A DNA stretch of 7,426 nt, taken from assembly GCA_021793945.1 (NCBI GenBank), contig JAJYRT010000090.1, positions 1-7,426 of the forward strand, written 5' to 3'. Shown in pieces: positions 7,301-7,426 of the stretch; position 1 is the stretch's first letter, and each line of letters opens with the position of its first letter. This stretch comes from Thermoplasmata archaeon. GTDB lineage: Archaea > Thermoplasmatota > Thermoplasmata > Thermoplasmatales > Thermoplasmataceae. The notes below the pieces were generated by a model. That model made no database searches, was not told the DNA's origin, and was given only the letters and a program-made list of their open reading frames with translations. The position numbers were made by a program, and so were the translations under genes.

Positions 7301-7426
7301 TGTATTGAGTTGCATAACCTCCTGCACTGTTGTAATTCAGCGTAGCGTCTATTGTTGCGATATCATTTATGGATACTAACTGCTGTAACACCGGGTCGTA
7401 CACCAAGGCACTGGGCCCGACCTGTG
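4350..7426 (-). CDS. Large cell-surface protein with two beta-propellers, four GLP modules and a C-terminal membrane anchor (N-terminus outside window)
   Basis: The frame is open through the right edge of the window. A TTG at 7406 is available, but the codons before it (Q-V-G-P-S-A-L) already continue a propeller strand, so the gene is truncated by the window and at least 1024 residues are seen. From the N-terminal side there are: a beta-propeller of about eight visible blades recognised by repeated 'IAYDPxNxxLYV' strands (for example SIAYDPQNHLLYVSG, QAIYDPYTNSIYIAN), as in YVTN/YncE-like proteins; two GLP modules; a second propeller of about seven blades (AAYFDPINSMFYVVD, GVYDPINGYMYFSS); two more GLP modules; then one membrane helix (nt 4371-4435) and a basic tail RIRRRK, the normal orientation for an extracellular protein anchored at its C-terminus. 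I count 31 N-x-S/T sequons and see no cysteine, which fits a heavily N-glycosylated surface protein. No catalytic motif is visible. It may be an adhesion, S-layer-associated or polymer-binding protein; the function is unknown. It is convergent with the sugar operon. Confidence 0.85.
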   Translation of the reverse strand, partial: QVGPSALVYDPVLQQLVSINDIATIDATLNYNSAGGYATQYINSPASNSIAYDPQNHLLYVSGKYSSDVNVYSLNGALVKSIRFSAQVSSIIYANNTIFAAVSASPGQVALINPETNSITRTVSLQYANPDGLAYDSRNNTLFVAFPSNNDIAVINLNNYNTVQNLGVGIGPAALTYSNVTNQVYVGESDDNIHIINASSYVNIYPYSVAGSYPSQAIYDPYTNSIYIANSHNNSMFIINEAKVNYLSNDATPFYTVPLGSPQQSIALNPSNGLIYILQSGTDNITIFNPMLNETVGSINAPSLSGAGLMTYIPGAQILLAAGSNNYLEEISQAPTFNVTIEVGNLIPAGNTWSVQIQPSMDSPLAQVYESMQLSNQSVFLPLPNGTYDLNISTSYSGAPSIHGYFVVNGSTKTLQFYEQYNVDFNETGLPSGVMWSVAIGGKTYSSISNTTQLKLLPGSYEVNIAGSDGYEAYPSSLVVSVSDYNITRYVYFQSPQSQTFGSVSNTVSLNNGTSYPGDSYIPVTSSTISLYGAYDQALGIMLIPVHAGSSAFIQVYNTSDNALIATDYLPHNLSFSLVSPIAAYFDPINSMFYVVDNYYNDLASVYPNNGTIDSVVQLPGELTALISGIGNMVYVANSTGTVFGVNINTGVVKDFTVSLDLGDSVMIPYHQNLFMLNSTGSSLIELNTTTGSVRQFTFISGFSAFQVIAGEPGTLYVSSESAGFVEVFNESTGTVAQSIELVSSLGGRTYSGSIVTGGVYDPINGYMYFSSVATSSLYSNGNFTVYNPSSAKVISSFPGLNSSSAISMILDTSNQKIYAVGLTSETITVISPQTFYSVTVTEKGLPAGTSWTLKLSNGETFTTTGPSITFSAENNTFYYYTLFSGNSSFGGTPGTFRLSGGPETVQASFSLLKYAIDIKETGLPTGMKWVISINGTMYNSTTDEMVVQLPNGTYSYTVNGISGYTITNGTGSVAVRGGATIDIKFSGSPFGLTTTDIEIIALVLAIAIAAGAAVYILRIRRRK
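4371..4435 (-). other. C-terminal transmembrane anchor of the surface protein
   Basis: Encodes about 21 hydrophobic residues (beginning IEIIALVLAIAIAAGAA), followed by RIRRRK and the stop. The positive tail predicts the C-terminus in the cytoplasm and the preceding 1000 residues outside. The short linker before it (FGLTTTD) is polar and would place module four close to the membrane. Confidence 0.8.
4465..4682 (-). repeat. GLP module 4 of the surface protein
   Basis: About 72 residues opening with AIDIKETGLPTGMKWVISIN and containing the later LPNGTYSYTV strand. The pattern, a beta strand, then ETGLPxG, Trp, a strand with N-G, then 'PNGTYxYxV', looks like a small immunoglobulin-like or PEGA-like beta sandwich. 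It is the best-preserved copy together with module 2. Confidence 0.7.
4683..4919 (-). repeat. GLP module 3 of the surface protein
   Basis: About 79 residues opening with SVTVTEKGLPAGTSWTLKLS, with the second half (ENNTFYYYTLFSG) matching the 'NGTYxYxV' strand of the other copies. It directly follows the last blade of the second propeller and abuts module 4 without linker. Confidence 0.7.
4923..5880 (-). other. Second beta-propeller domain of the surface protein
   Basis: Roughly 320 residues with about seven repeats of the strand pattern seen in YVTN/YncE-like propellers, for example AAYFDPINSMFYVVD, GIGNMVYVANSTGTV, GEPGTLYVSSESAGF, GGVYDPINGYMYFSS and ILDTSNQKIYAVG. Blades are less regular than in the first propeller. 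Blade number is by eye, so six to eight is possible. Confidence 0.6.
5941..6164 (-). repeat. GLP module 2 of the surface protein
   Basis: About 75 residues opening with YNVDFNETGLPSGVMWSVAI and including LLPGSYEVNIAGSDGY, the strongest match to the 'ETGLPSGxxWxVxxxG ... PxGxYxVxI' pattern in this protein. A short linker rich in Ser/Asn/Thr separates it from the second propeller. Confidence 0.7.
6165..6416 (-). repeat. GLP module 1 of the surface protein (divergent)
   Basis: About 84 residues opening with FNVTIEVGNLIPAGNTWSVQ. The key element reads NLIPAGNTW rather than ETGLPxGxxW, but the following LPNGTYDLNIS strand is typical. I treat it as a degenerate copy of the same fold. The assignment is less certain than for the other three. 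Confidence 0.5.
6417..7426 (-). other. First beta-propeller domain of the surface protein (continues beyond window)
   Basis: At least 335 residues with eight visible strand repeats including SIAYDPQNHLLYVSG, DGLAYDSRNNTLFVAF, AALTYSNVTNQVYVGE, QAIYDPYTNSIYIAN and SIALNPSNGLIYILQ, spaced about 40 residues apart. This is the YVTN/YncE-type propeller pattern. The first copy runs off the window, so the true blade number and any signal peptide cannot be judged. Confidence 0.65.

Noticed and set aside
7404..7406. TTG as the start codon of the surface protein
   Set aside because: The frame stays open to the window edge and the preceding residues continue a propeller strand, with no signal peptide after the TTG; the true start is outside.
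1..7426. Search for transposase, integrase, toxin-antitoxin, CRISPR, tRNA or rRNA signals
   Set aside because: All long frames are explained by transport, hydrolase or surface-protein genes, and no cloverleaf or regular repeat-spacer pattern was seen by eye.

Overview
The window looks like a piece of archaeal chromosome, most likely from the Thermoplasmata (Thermoplasma/Ferroplasma/Cuniculiplasma-like). The clues are: an AT-rich archaeal promoter placed so that the first transport gene would be leaderless; tightly overlapping genes with GGAGG-type ribosome sites inside the operon; many ATA and AGG/AGA codons; and a large sequon-rich surface protein carrying the 'ETGLPxGxxW' modules I associate with Thermoplasmata cell-surface proteins. 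The lineage is inferred from style and protein families, not from a marker gene.

Left part, + strand: the window opens with the last 42 codons of a membrane protein (stop at 129-131), probably the end of an ABC-2-type permease. After an 89-base gap holding a TATA box comes a four-gene operon (239-4173): two binding-protein-dependent sugar permeases (MalF-like and MalG-like), a MalK-like ATPase with a C-terminal OB/TOBE regulatory region, and a short glycoside hydrolase of the glycogen-debranching / amylo-alpha-1,6-glucosidase family. Junctions overlap by 11, 4 and 4 bases, so the four proteins are probably co-transcribed and translationally coupled. The likely job is ATP-driven import of an oligosaccharide (alpha-glucan, maltodextrin or similar) followed by release of glucose in the cytoplasm. 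No substrate-binding protein lies in the window, and the hydrolase has only its catalytic domain.

Middle, 4174-4349: a 176-base convergent gap with a perfect 12-bp palindrome directly after the operon, T-rich tracts that would end transcription from each side, and an orphan TATA-like element that fits a 16-codon leaderless micro-ORF antisense to the tail of the next gene.

Right part, - strand: one very long open frame (4350 to beyond 7426, N-terminus outside the window) encodes at least 1024 residues of a cell-surface protein. It reads as beta-propeller / two GLP modules / beta-propeller / two GLP modules / transmembrane helix / basic tail, which looks like a duplicated unit of about 500 residues. 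It is transcribed toward the operon and shows no obvious functional link to it.

I do not see CRISPR, tRNA, rRNA, transposase or phage signals. The window is mostly interpretable as a sugar-uptake operon beside a surface-protein gene. The most unusual points are the stripped-down debranching-type hydrolase, the absent binding protein, and the doubled architecture of the surface protein.
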